Source of the DNA: Powellomyces hirtus
Taxonomy: Eukaryota; Chytridiomycota; Chytridiomycetes; Spizellomycetales; Powellomycetaceae
Direction of reading: 5' to 3'
Length of the DNA stretch: 64,000 nt
Assembly (NCBI GenBank): GCA_025526995.1
Contig: JAHLKG010000027.1
Location: 248,001-312,000 of the forward strand
Below the pieces are notes generated by a model that was not told the DNA's origin, searched no databases, and saw only the letters and a program-made list of their open reading frames with translations. A program made the position numbers and the translations under genes. Of the stretch, positions 12,159-21,000 are shown piece by piece (the stretch's first letter is position 1; every line of letters starts with the position of its first letter).

Positions 12159-13009
12159 GATCTCACATCCCCACCCCACACCATGTCCTCTCCCGTAGCC
12201 GATCCTCCACATCCTATGTAGTTTGTATCTAGCACCATCTCCCACACGTATCCGATCCCATTCTATACCTGTGTCTTCGCGACCCCTTGTCCCCCCCGTT
12301 CTTGCGTATCCACCAAAGCTTGGGATGAGACACACCCCCACCCTTTTTTTGTTTGTTTAGAACCCAACCCGTCCTGTCTCCTCGCTCTCTCTCTCTCTCT
12401 CTCTGTCATCTATCTAATCTGTCCATCTCCTTTGCGGGTGTTTTCTCGAAATACCGTGAAATGCAACCCAAAAAAAACAACTTTTTTATCAAACCTATCA
12501 TGTTGATTTTTGTGAGTATAGTTACCCCACAACAGCGTATCTTTGCTCTATATCTCCACCTCGCTCTCGTCCATAAACCCGGGATCAAAAAACCCATCAT
12601 GTAGCCGGTAAAAACTACCTGCCCAATGGAACCAGTTCAATTCAAGTTGGGGGGCCTGTTGGGGTAGTTACGCCTGTAATAGCATGCATCAGCACAGTGG
12701 CCAGCCGGATCCCTTTCGCTTTTTCTTGCTTTGTCAAAAGGCGATGTGGAGTAAGTATCAGGCAGGGACACTTGCATGGTTAAGCGAATGAGATAGTATA
12801 TGATGCACATGTATTTTCGTTTTCATACAAAAAGATACAGATATATAAAGTAAACAAAGCAAAGCAAAAGTACAACAACACAAGAGGCGAGACGAGTCTC
12901 TCGCACTAGCGCTAGCAGGTAGAAACTAGCCATGGTCACTATGTGTCGAAAAGCCAACGATGATGGGGGAGAATGTGACTATGTTCCGTTGTGTGTTTTC
13001 TTTCGGGTT
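12159..13009. other. Convergent intergenic region
   Basis: Between the 3' ends of the Ugo1-like gene and the secreted Ala-rich protein. Contains a (CT)n run at about 12387-12405 and AT-rich 3' UTR-like sequence. No gene recognised. Confidence 0.5.
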
Positions 13010-13615
13010 TCACCCGAGCACGCCCGCGAGAATGTCGTTTACGTCCGCGGCAGTCGCGGCCTCAATGGCGGATGTCGGGATGTTGTCTGGGACGTCGATC
13101 GCGGCTGCCGCTGCATCCACCACCGCCCCCGCGGCATCCGCAGCGGCCCCCTGCGCCGTCGCCGCAGCTCCCCCCGCGGTATCCACCACCGTCCCCGCAG
13201 CACCTTCAATCGCGGCCTGGACGGCGGCGGGGAGGTTCGCAACGGCACCGGCGATCGCGTCTTGCACCGCGGGAGAGAGCGCAGGGAGGTCGATCCCGGC
13301 GATGGCGTCTTGCACTACCGGCGGCAGGGTCGCGAGCACGCTGTCGATGGCGTCTTGCACCGCGGGCGAAATACCAGCATCCGCACTACCCGGCGCGGCA
13401 CCAACCCCACCACCCCCCGTTGCGATCGCACCCTTCACTTTCCCCAGAATACCATCACCACCACCATCACCTGCGATCGCGCCCTTCACTCGCCCAACAA
13501 TGTCCCCCACCACCCCGCGCCGTTCAGAACCGCGCACGGGCGCCGCACTCGTCCGCCCTGCTGCCGTCAGCACCACAACCGCAATACTCGCGAGCAATGC
13601 GACCGGGAATCTCAT
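13010..13615 (-). CDS. Small secreted Ala-rich repeat protein
   Basis: An intronless frame of 201 aa. It starts with a clear signal peptide (MRFPVALLASIAVVVLTAAG, likely cut near TSA/APV). The mature part has two VKGAIA units (residues about 42-65) and then four diverged copies of a P-[AV]-[AV]-Q-x-A-I unit (SPAVQDAI, PPVVQDAI, SPAVQDAI, PAAVQAAI) spaced 17-20 residues apart. The C-terminal half is almost entirely Ala, Val, Ile, Asp and Gly. It has no cysteine and no GPI-like tail. I do not recognise a family. The repeats would form amphipathic helices, so an extracellular coat or antifreeze-like structural role is conceivable, but that is speculation. The compact promoter with a TATA box fits a well-expressed gene. 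Confidence 0.7.
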   Translation of the reverse strand: MRFPVALLASIAVVVLTAAGRTSAAPVRGSERRGVVGDIVGRVKGAIAGDGGGDGILGKVKGAIATGGGGVGAAPGSADAGISPAVQDAIDSVLATLPPVVQDAIAGIDLPALSPAVQDAIAGAVANLPAAVQAAIEGAAGTVVDTAGGAAATAQGAAADAAGAVVDAAAAAIDVPDNIPTSAIEAATAADVNDILAGVLG

Positions 13616-14656
13616 GCCGTTCGTGCGTGCGCCGAGTCAAGTGTAGTGCCGTGTAGTGTGTAGTGTAGTGTAGTGTAGTGTAGTGTGGGCGTGTTGGGTT
13701 TCGTTTTTCGACTTTACACTCGCGTATAACGAACTACCTGCTTTAAACGAAAACACACAACCCCCCCCCCCCCCCCGCACCTCGCTATATATACAAAAAA
13801 CCCCACACCCCACACCCCGCAAGCCGCACGCATGGGACGGGGGGGGGGCTGTGAGGGAGCCATCACCAAAACACGCGACCTCACTCTCCCGCATCCGCAT
13901 CAAACGCCACAATGTCAAAATGAATTTACAAAAGTATAGTAAAAATGAATGAATGAGCGGTGTCTATATAATAAAATAAAATACATATATATACATGAAC
14001 ATGTACTTGAACATGTATCACGGTTATGTTATTGTTATTGCTGTTGTGGCAAAAAAAAAATCTTTTTGTGCAACGCAAAGACGGTCGCGCCAGGGGTGGC
14101 GAGAAAATGAGAGGACATATCGAATAGTGTACTTGTATATGGGCGGCCCCACACAGCCGCGCCGTTGTGCAGGACTTCCCAAAACGGGTAACTCTATAGC
14201 AACGTGGCACATTAGCACCACTGTTTTTTTCTTTTTGTCTTTTGTGGGGCCGGGGAATGTAGTAAACGATTGACGGGGGGGTGGCTCTTGCCATGGGGGC
14301 GTGTTTCGTGTGGCGCGGCCTCTACGCGTCCGTCACGTGACCTGTTGGGAGGTGTGCTTTTGTTTTTTGCTCTGGCAGGGGATGATGTGAGGGGGGGGAT
14401 CCAAATGATAAATAATATGTAATTGCGGGTTGTGTATATGTATAAAAAACAGGTGCGGCGGGGGGGGGGGGGGGACGGGATTTCCCAAATGCGCATGAAG
14501 CGCGTGGGAGTTGGGAAGGGCGGCTTAGGAGCACTTCACTCACACCGGGGCTTCCGCGAGAAAAGTGGGACAGAGAAAACCGGGGGGGTGCCAAGTCATA
14601 GGGGGAGCTGCGGGGTTATGCGAGGGTGTGGGACGGTGGGTATGGACTGCTGGTTT
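13616..14656. other. Promoter of the secreted protein and 3' flank of UTP13
   Basis: Contains tagtg repeats (13650-13686), C16 (13761-13776), G15 (14460-14474) and the palindrome TCACGTGA at 14333-14340. No gene recognised. Confidence 0.5.
13786..13793 (-). promoter_or_regulatory. TATA box of the secreted protein gene
   Basis: The run tatatata lies about 170 nt upstream of the start codon at 13615. A 16-nt C homopolymer (13761-13776) and GTAGT repeats (about 13650-13686) lie between it and the gene. Confidence 0.5.
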
Positions 14657-17569
14657 CTAGTGGTCGACATCCATAGCATCGTCTGCGGCGGACAAGGGTG
14701 TCGACGAGTCGGACTCGTCTTGCTCGTCCTCCTCCTCGTCGTTGTTGTTGTTGTTGTTGTCGTCGTCGTCATCGTCGTCGGACCACGCGACGGCGGGTGT
14801 TTTGCCATTCGCCGTCGTTTCAAACGCCGATGCGTCGTTATCCTCCTCGCTGTCCTCGCCATCATCATCATGATCAGCTTGTTCCAGGTCACCATTGCCG
14901 TCGACGCTCATTTTGCCAGCATCCACAACCATCCCGCTGATCCACGCGTCGATATCCTCTAGCTGCTCCTCCTCATCATCATCGTTGCCATGTATCTCGT
15001 CAAAGCCCAGCATGCTTTCAACGGTATAATCCACAATAAAGCTCTGCGTCACCAGCTGATTGGCCAGTTTCTGATGTCGTTCCGTATACACGACCAGCGC
15101 ATCCAGCAACTCGCGGGCCTTGCGCAGCCTCGCTATGCGTTCCGGGTCAACGTGTTTGAGAATCACGTGGAGGACGGATTGCGCGGTGCGCGCATGCCGC
15201 GTGTTGGTGTTCCACGTTTTGATGTGCCCGAGCAGCTTCTCGAGGTTGGTGTCGTTGAGGGTCGCGATAATGTCGTCGACTTGCGTGTGGCCTAGGATCG
15301 AGGTCGTCGGGTGGAGAGCGAGGTCGGCGACTTGTTCAAAAAGGGACAAAAGTCGGAAAGGCTTGTCGAGCCGCATGGCGAGCATGATGGCGTTTTTGTA
15401 GTCGCGTTTTTGGAGAAAGTTGGCAAGGTCTTGTTCCCTGTTGGGGCAAAGAGAAAGATGGGAATAGGTTAGGAAAGGGATGCATGAATATCGAAACGAT
15501 AGGAAAAAAAAATGCATGGAGAGTGCAAGAAGGGGAACAAGTGCGGTCAAAAAAAATAATACATACAGCAAGACCTGTTCCTCGTGCTCCTTCTGTTTTT
15601 CTTCCATCTCCTGCACCGTGACATCCTCCCAGATGACGACTGTAGAGTCAGACGATCCGGACATGATGAATTTCTCATCCTTCTGCACGGCAAGGGCCCA
15701 GATGCGGTCGTCGTGGCCATCGAGTGTTCCCACACATTCATTGCTTCTAATGGTCCACAGCTTGAGCAGGCCGTCGGACCCACACGAGATGAGCTGCATT
15801 CCCGCAGAGAGGAAGTTGACCTGGAGGACCGAGTTGGTGTGGCCTTCGAATGTTTTAACGCAGGAAAAGTCGGTCACGTTCCAGAGCTTGATGGTTTTGT
15901 CGGTGGAGGAAGTGGCGAGGATTTGGTCGACGGGGGAGAAGGCGACGCACCAGATGCCGCGCCGGTGGCCTTTGAAGGTGCCGAGGAGCTGGCCGTCTTC
16001 CATGGACCACAGTTTGGCGGTTTTGTCGAGGGCGCCCGAGGCAAAGACCTTGTCGTTGGGAGCGACGGCAATAGATTGGATGTCCTTGTCGTGGGCCTGG
16101 AATGTGTAGCGCGTTTTGAGCTTGGCGGGAGCGGGGGTGGTAGTGTTGTCGTTGCTGGTGGTCATGTTGAGTACCGAGTCCGGAATGTCCCAAACTTTGA
16201 TGGTGCGGTCGTAGGATCCGGTGATGACGGTGTTTTGTGATTTTCTCGGGAACGCGACGGCACTGACGGGTTCCGTGTGTCCAACACAGGTTCCAATTTG
16301 AACATATCTGTTTTCGGGTGTTTCGTCCGGGCGGAACTTCCACACGACTGCTTTGTGGTCGCGGGCGCCCGAAGCCAGGAGGGTTCCGTCGCGGGATCGG
16401 TCGATGGCCATGACGATTTCCGAGTGGCCGTAAAGGATATCGCAGTCCATTGTTTCGAGGTTGTAGATGCGGACCTGTTCAGTGTTGGTGACGACAGCCA
16501 AGTGGGAGTCTTCGGGGCCCATGAGTTTGAGATCGAGGACTTCTTGGTTGTAGCCGGCGATTTGGCGGGTGCGTTTGAGGCCCGTCGCGAGGTCGTGGAA
16601 GAGGAGGTTCTGGTCGCTGGTGACGGCGACGAGAGTGTGGGTTTTGCGCAGGTAAATGGTTTCGAGGATCTCGTGTTTGGAGTTGGGTTCGGCGGGTTGA
16701 GTCAGTACACAGGTGTTGGCCATGACATCCCACAAACGGAGGACGCCCTTGTCGCCGCCTGTGTAGATCAGCAGTCGATTTGCCGCGGCACCATCAATGT
16801 TGCGTGCGGATTCCGGCAATGGCGAGCTGCCGAGCAGGACGCCGACTGTTTCAACTGTTTCAAAGACCGGGACCGTTTTTTCGAGTTCGAACGTTGTCAT
16901 GTTCCATAGACAGACGACCTTGTCGCGAGCGCCCGAGACAAGGTAGGCGCCGTTGGCCGAAAAGTCGAGGCCGCGGACGACGCTGACGTGGCTGTCGAGA
17001 ACAGCGACGCAGGTGCGCTTGTGCAGGTCCCAGACGCGGATCTTGCAGTCGTCGCTTCCAGAGACGAGACGGAGGTGGGTGTCGGAGCTGGTGGGGTGGA
17101 ATTTGACGACACTGACGATACCGCTGTGTCCTTTGAAGTTGTGCGTGCAGAAGCCGCCATCAGCGTCCCAGACCTTGACGGTGCTGTCGGCGGACCCGGT
17201 GGCAACGAGGGTGGAAGAGGCATCAAAGTCCATGGCGACAACGGGCGCTTCGTGGGCTTTCCAGGTCCGCACTTCATCGCCGGTTTCCAAATCCCACAGC
17301 TTCAGCAGCAGACTCTGGCTGGCGGTGACAATGTGTTTGCCATCGGGCTTGACGGCAAAGCAGGAGATGGCGTCGGCGTTGCCTTTGAGTTTCTTGACGG
17401 TCCGCCCCGACTCGAGTGCGAGAACGTTGATGTCGTCGCCGACGGCTGTGATGAGGAATTGCTCGTCGGCTGTAGCGACCGCTTTGCCACCCGTATATAT
17501 GGATTCGATGGTGCTGGCGACATTGAAATTTGTCTTTAGGTGCAACTTGCCATATTGTGTTGTGGCCAT
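14657..17569 (-). CDS. UTP13: UTP13/TBL3, WD40 protein of the small-subunit processome
   Basis: A U3 snoRNP/UTP-B component that acts in the nucleolus in 18S rRNA maturation. Exons 17569-15567 and 15437-14657 give 927 aa. About a dozen WD40 blades (for example VWDLHKRTCVAVLDSH, GSYDRTIKVWD, ASSTDKTIKLWNVTD, SGSSDSTVVIWEDVTVQEM) form the tandem propellers of this family. They are followed by the helical Utp13 C-terminal domain (QDLANFLQKRDYKNAIMLAM to about residue 830) and an Asp/Asn/Glu-rich tail. The single intron (15566-15438) is 129 nt, a multiple of three, and has no stop in frame, so retention would insert 43 residues between the WD40 and C-terminal domains. The intron has a GTATGT donor and CAG acceptor, and its translation breaks the conserved EEQ-VLLEQDLANF join. 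Confidence 0.93.
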   Translation of the reverse strand: MATTQYGKLHLKTNFNVASTIESIYTGGKAVATADEQFLITAVGDDINVLALESGRTVKKLKGNADAISCFAVKPDGKHIVTASQSLLLKLWDLETGDEVRTWKAHEAPVVAMDFDASSTLVATGSADSTVKVWDADGGFCTHNFKGHSGIVSVVKFHPTSSDTHLRLVSGSDDCKIRVWDLHKRTCVAVLDSHVSVVRGLDFSANGAYLVSGARDKVVCLWNMTTFELEKTVPVFETVETVGVLLGSSPLPESARNIDGAAANRLLIYTGGDKGVLRLWDVMANTCVLTQPAEPNSKHEILETIYLRKTHTLVAVTSDQNLLFHDLATGLKRTRQIAGYNQEVLDLKLMGPEDSHLAVVTNTEQVRIYNLETMDCDILYGHSEIVMAIDRSRDGTLLASGARDHKAVVWKFRPDETPENRYVQIGTCVGHTEPVSAVAFPRKSQNTVITGSYDRTIKVWDIPDSVLNMTTSNDNTTTPAPAKLKTRYTFQAHDKDIQSIAVAPNDKVFASGALDKTAKLWSMEDGQLLGTFKGHRRGIWCVAFSPVDQILATSSTDKTIKLWNVTDFSCVKTFEGHTNSVLQVNFLSAGMQLISCGSDGLLKLWTIRSNECVGTLDGHDDRIWALAVQKDEKFIMSGSSDSTVVIWEDVTVQEMEEKQKEHEEQVLLYVLFFLTALVPLLALSMHFFFLSFRYSCIPFLTYSHLSLCPNREQDLANFLQKRDYKNAIMLAMRLDKPFRLLSLFEQVADLALHPTTSILGHTQVDDIIATLNDTNLEKLLGHIKTWNTNTRHARTAQSVLHVILKHVDPERIARLRKARELLDALVVYTERHQKLANQLVTQSFIVDYTVESMLGFDEIHGNDDDEEEQLEDIDAWISGMVVDAGKMSVDGNGDLEQADHDDDGEDSEEDNDASAFETTANGKTPAVAWSDDDDDDDNNNNNNDEEEDEQDESDSSTPLSAADDAMDVDH

Positions 17570-18264
17570 CGCGGACGGGCGGGAGGGGAAATGTGTGAGG
17601 GTGATACGTTGGACCTCGCGAAAGGGAGCGAGGGGGAACGTGAGTGCTTGCGGGGTGTGCGCGGACGAGGAGAGTGTGCGTGAGTTGCGAGTGAGTGGGT
17701 AGTATTGTATGCCGTTGGTGTTGCAGGGAGGAAGAAGGGGTATGAACTAGGGGCAATGGGGGGTTTGGAGATGCCGTCAATTCTGGCCAGCACACCGAAA
17801 ACCTCGAACCTGAGCGACAAAAACAAAGTGAAAGTGAAATGAGAGAAGAGTTGAGACAAATATTAAATCCTGTTCTTAGGTTGCTGCTGCGCAATTCATT
17901 CCAGTCACGTGTACGGATAATCATGTGACTAATTGTCGAGGCTGTGCAGTTCATGTAGCCTAGAGTGTCATAAAGTCACACAAAGTCACACGCGCGATTG
18001 CGAATTCAATGATTGATTTCTAAGCCACAGCTTGCGCAATTCACAGATTTCACACCTCACCCCCGATTTCACACCCGCGCCATTCCCTTTAAACATTATC
18101 CTCACTCGATACGCCGTCCCAAAACCCTCTCCCATCATCGGACTTAAACCCCCGCCTATAGCTTGCCTATTGTCTCTGCAACACCCCGCCCAACAATCAC
18201 CGACGAAACAGCTGGCAAGAAATAACACGCACTCTACGTCCTTCACCCCTGGTTCAAGACCATC
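17570..18264. promoter_or_regulatory. Divergent intergenic region, UTP13 and repeat-protein genes
   Basis: Holds a TCACGTGT element at 17905-17912 and repeated 'aaagtcacac' near 17970-17990. No coding region recognised. Confidence 0.4.
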
Positions 18265-19728
18265 ATGCCGTTGTTTTCCACAATCGACGAAGACAATCGT
18301 GACTGCATCCCCTCTCGTCCCCTGGCCGCTCCCTCCACCAAAACAACCACTCCGCCGTCTCCTCCTTCTTCCATCGGTTTCGCCCCGCCCTCTCCTCCTC
18401 GCCGCTTCAACAGCAGCACCGGCTTCCTCTATCCCGGTCTGCACCTCACCCCCTCGTCACCACCCACCTCTGCCGCACGACGCCTGTTTTTTCATCAACC
18501 TATAATGACCACCGATGAGGATGACGTTTCCGCAGTACCTTTGTCAGCACCGTCTGATCTTACCGCCCAGCAACAATTGGGGTCAGTACTGAAAAGGGAT
18601 AAGAAAGCAGAAGAAGAGGTGGAAGACAACATGGCGTCAAACTCAAACTCAAACGCATCATTATTGTCACACATTCAAGTCTTTGCTGACGAAGACGACG
18701 TCGTGTTGGCAGATTCCTCTTCGGCCAAGACCAACACGATATCCGGCAACAGTGGCATCAGAGAAAAGACATCACACATCCAATTCTCTTCTGAAGAAGA
18801 GGATTTTGAGACAGACTCGTATGTTGCCCAACACAATGCAACCGGCAATAAATCACACGTTCATTTTTCATCCGACGAAGAGGATGTCCAGACGCTTGCG
18901 ACCAACACCGCATCCCCAATACACTTCTCTTCCGACGAAGAGGATGCGAGCTTGGACTCGTATATTGCTAAACACACCACACACAACAACACATCACACG
19001 TTCACTTCTCTTCCGACGAAGAGGATGTCGGCTTGGACTCGTTTAACCGCAGAGACAGTGCTTCATCGAACATACAAATCACCTCGGACGAAGAGGACGT
19101 TGAGGCTGACTCACACACTGGATTACATAGCCGCTACGAACCAAAACCATCGCACATCCACTTTTCATCCGACGAAGAGGACGTGCAGGGAGACTCGTAC
19201 TTGTACACCACTACCCACGACACCAACGATCACAGCCGCAGCAAATCACACATCCACTTTACTTCCGACGAAGACGATGTCGATGTCACGTCAGAGTATT
19301 ACACGAAACGCAATACCTACCATTCCACCGCTACCATCACCACCACGACCAACGACCCCAAATCACACATTCAATTCTTTGCTGAAGAAGATTCATTTGA
19401 ATCGCCTTTCGCTCTTCCCTCACCTCCCTCAATGGACGCCGTCCTCGGTGACCCACACAATGTACCCGTCGGAACCTATGTGCGCGACAACTTGCGCGGA
19501 CTGCGACTCGCGCACAGGTTGCAACCCCCAAATACCAACAACAACAACAACAACAACAACAACAGCAAAACCGCATCAACGTACAGCACCAAGTACAGCA
19601 CCTTTGCGGCCGGAGATGGGACAAAGGCGTGGACATTCAACAACCACACCAGTGTGGTGGAGTTTATTGATCATGATATGAACCGCCACCGCCAGCCGAG
19701 AGCACCCAGAGTACCGGGGATGGCGTAA
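18265..19728 (+). CDS. Uncharacterised protein with nine SHIHFSSDEEDV-type repeats
   Basis: An intronless frame of 487 aa that I do not recognise. From about residue 135 to 377 it carries nine copies of a 12-residue motif: SHIQVFADEDDV, SHIQFSSEEEDF, SHVHFSSDEEDV, SPIHFSSDEEDA, SHVHFSSDEEDV, SNIQITSDEEDV, SHIHFSSDEEDV, SHIHFTSDEDDV and SHIQFFAEEDSF. Variable Ser/Thr/Asn/His-rich linkers of about 16-27 residues separate them. SSDEED is an excellent casein kinase 2 substrate, and the alternating Ile/Val-x-Phe directly before it resembles a phosphorylation-dependent SUMO-interacting motif. The N-terminus is Pro/Ser-rich and the C-terminus has Asn9 and a more ordered end (TKAWTFNNHTSVVEFIDHDM). 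No signal peptide or membrane span is seen. It is probably an intracellular multivalent linear-motif protein; the partner is unknown. Confidence 0.75.
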   Translation: MPLFSTIDEDNRDCIPSRPLAAPSTKTTTPPSPPSSIGFAPPSPPRRFNSSTGFLYPGLHLTPSSPPTSAARRLFFHQPIMTTDEDDVSAVPLSAPSDLTAQQQLGSVLKRDKKAEEEVEDNMASNSNSNASLLSHIQVFADEDDVVLADSSSAKTNTISGNSGIREKTSHIQFSSEEEDFETDSYVAQHNATGNKSHVHFSSDEEDVQTLATNTASPIHFSSDEEDASLDSYIAKHTTHNNTSHVHFSSDEEDVGLDSFNRRDSASSNIQITSDEEDVEADSHTGLHSRYEPKPSHIHFSSDEEDVQGDSYLYTTTHDTNDHSRSKSHIHFTSDEDDVDVTSEYYTKRNTYHSTATITTTTNDPKSHIQFFAEEDSFESPFALPSPPSMDAVLGDPHNVPVGTYVRDNLRGLRLAHRLQPPNTNNNNNNNNNSKTASTYSTKYSTFAAGDGTKAWTFNNHTSVVEFIDHDMNRHRQPRAPRVPGMA

Positions 19729-21000
19729 GCGACGAGGCCGTGATCGATCCGTCGCCCCCCTCCTCAAAGTCATGGACGTGGAAACGGGAGATGCACTTTC
19801 CCTTTTTCACCTTTCTTCCGCTCTGTCCCGCGCGCTGGCCGCTCGGTGTCTTTTACCGTTCCCTTCTCTCCTTTCCGTTTCTTGGTCGGCCTTTCGTTTT
19901 TCTCCCTTCCCCTTCTTCGTTTTTCCGATTTTTTGCTTTCGCCTCTTGCCCGTTTTCGTTTTCTCTTGGGCTACGGACACGGCTATTTGCGCTCCGGGTT
20001 TCCACTTTTTTTCAACCTCGTTTACCATTCGTTGTTTTGCTCCTCTTACCGCTTTTCTTGCCTCACCCCACCCCTTCCCCGCCGCCGCCGCTTCGGCTCC
20101 GATTGCTTCTTCTTTTGGACCTCTTCTTCGTTTTCGCTTTCTTTACCACCTCTTGCCGTTTCGTTCTTGGCCACACCCACCCACTCAACTCCGGCCCCGC
20201 TGCGCTCGTGTGCTCACGCCGGGGGCTTTCCTTTTCGACCTCTTTTTTGTTCATTCATTCCCCGCCTTCCCTCTTCTTATTTGCGTTTCGTAGGATGTGT
20301 ATATAGAAAAAAATACGGTTTTCTTTCTCTTTCTCTTTCGTTTGCTTGAATATTCGTTCTTTTGTTTCTTTGGTCTTTTGTTTCTTGATGCCTTCTCTTG
20401 TTCTTGTTCTTTCATTTTCCTATCTTTTGCGTTTCTTCTTCGCTCATCCACCCCCCCCCCCCCCCTCCCAACCGCGGGGAATCTGCTCGTGTCAGTAAAC
20501 TCCTCCGTATCTTGAATATCCGCTGGAGTCGTATCAGTAATAAAATGCCGTCCGTCCAAAACTTGAGTGGTTTCGTGTCGGCGACAGGCGGGTCGGTTCT
20601 TGCATTCCGGATAAAACCGTGCGGTCGCCCGCCCATCCGCTATCGATTTCCTGCTGCTGGATGTGACGGTCGATCACCCATTGTGCTCAGGGGAGCGATC
20701 AATAATTCTCCAGACCTCCACCTAAATGTGTCATCGTGCAATGCCGATACTGTTCCAGCAAAGAGCTCTTAGATGACGGTAGACGCAGGGTATTCGCCGA
20801 ATCAAAACTATCACTGGTCCCCATAAACCGATCTGTCCAAGTCATCAAATCACAATCTTGTTAATCGAAGCTCGGTACAATAGTTTTGGGCATCAACATG
20901 TCGCACAAATGCTGCTTGATGTCAACGGAGGGGCTCTCTACCGGTTGTTCTTCTTCCATCATTATCCTTGTATTTTAACCAACACTCTCACCCTTGCGCA
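19729..21000. other. Pyrimidine-rich intergenic region
   Basis: About 19790-20510 is strongly C/T-rich on the plus strand for roughly 700 nt and includes C15 at 20451-20465. All three plus frames read as Phe/Leu/Ser/Pro-rich and the minus frames as Lys/Arg/Glu-rich, as expected from composition alone. From 20510 to 21000 I see nothing certain. It serves as the 3' flank of the repeat protein and the 5' flank of the acyl-CoA synthetase. Confidence 0.6.

Noticed and set aside
19740..20559. Several open frames of 60-190 codons on both strands
   Set aside because: They follow directly from the C/T-rich composition and have no domain or codon signal.
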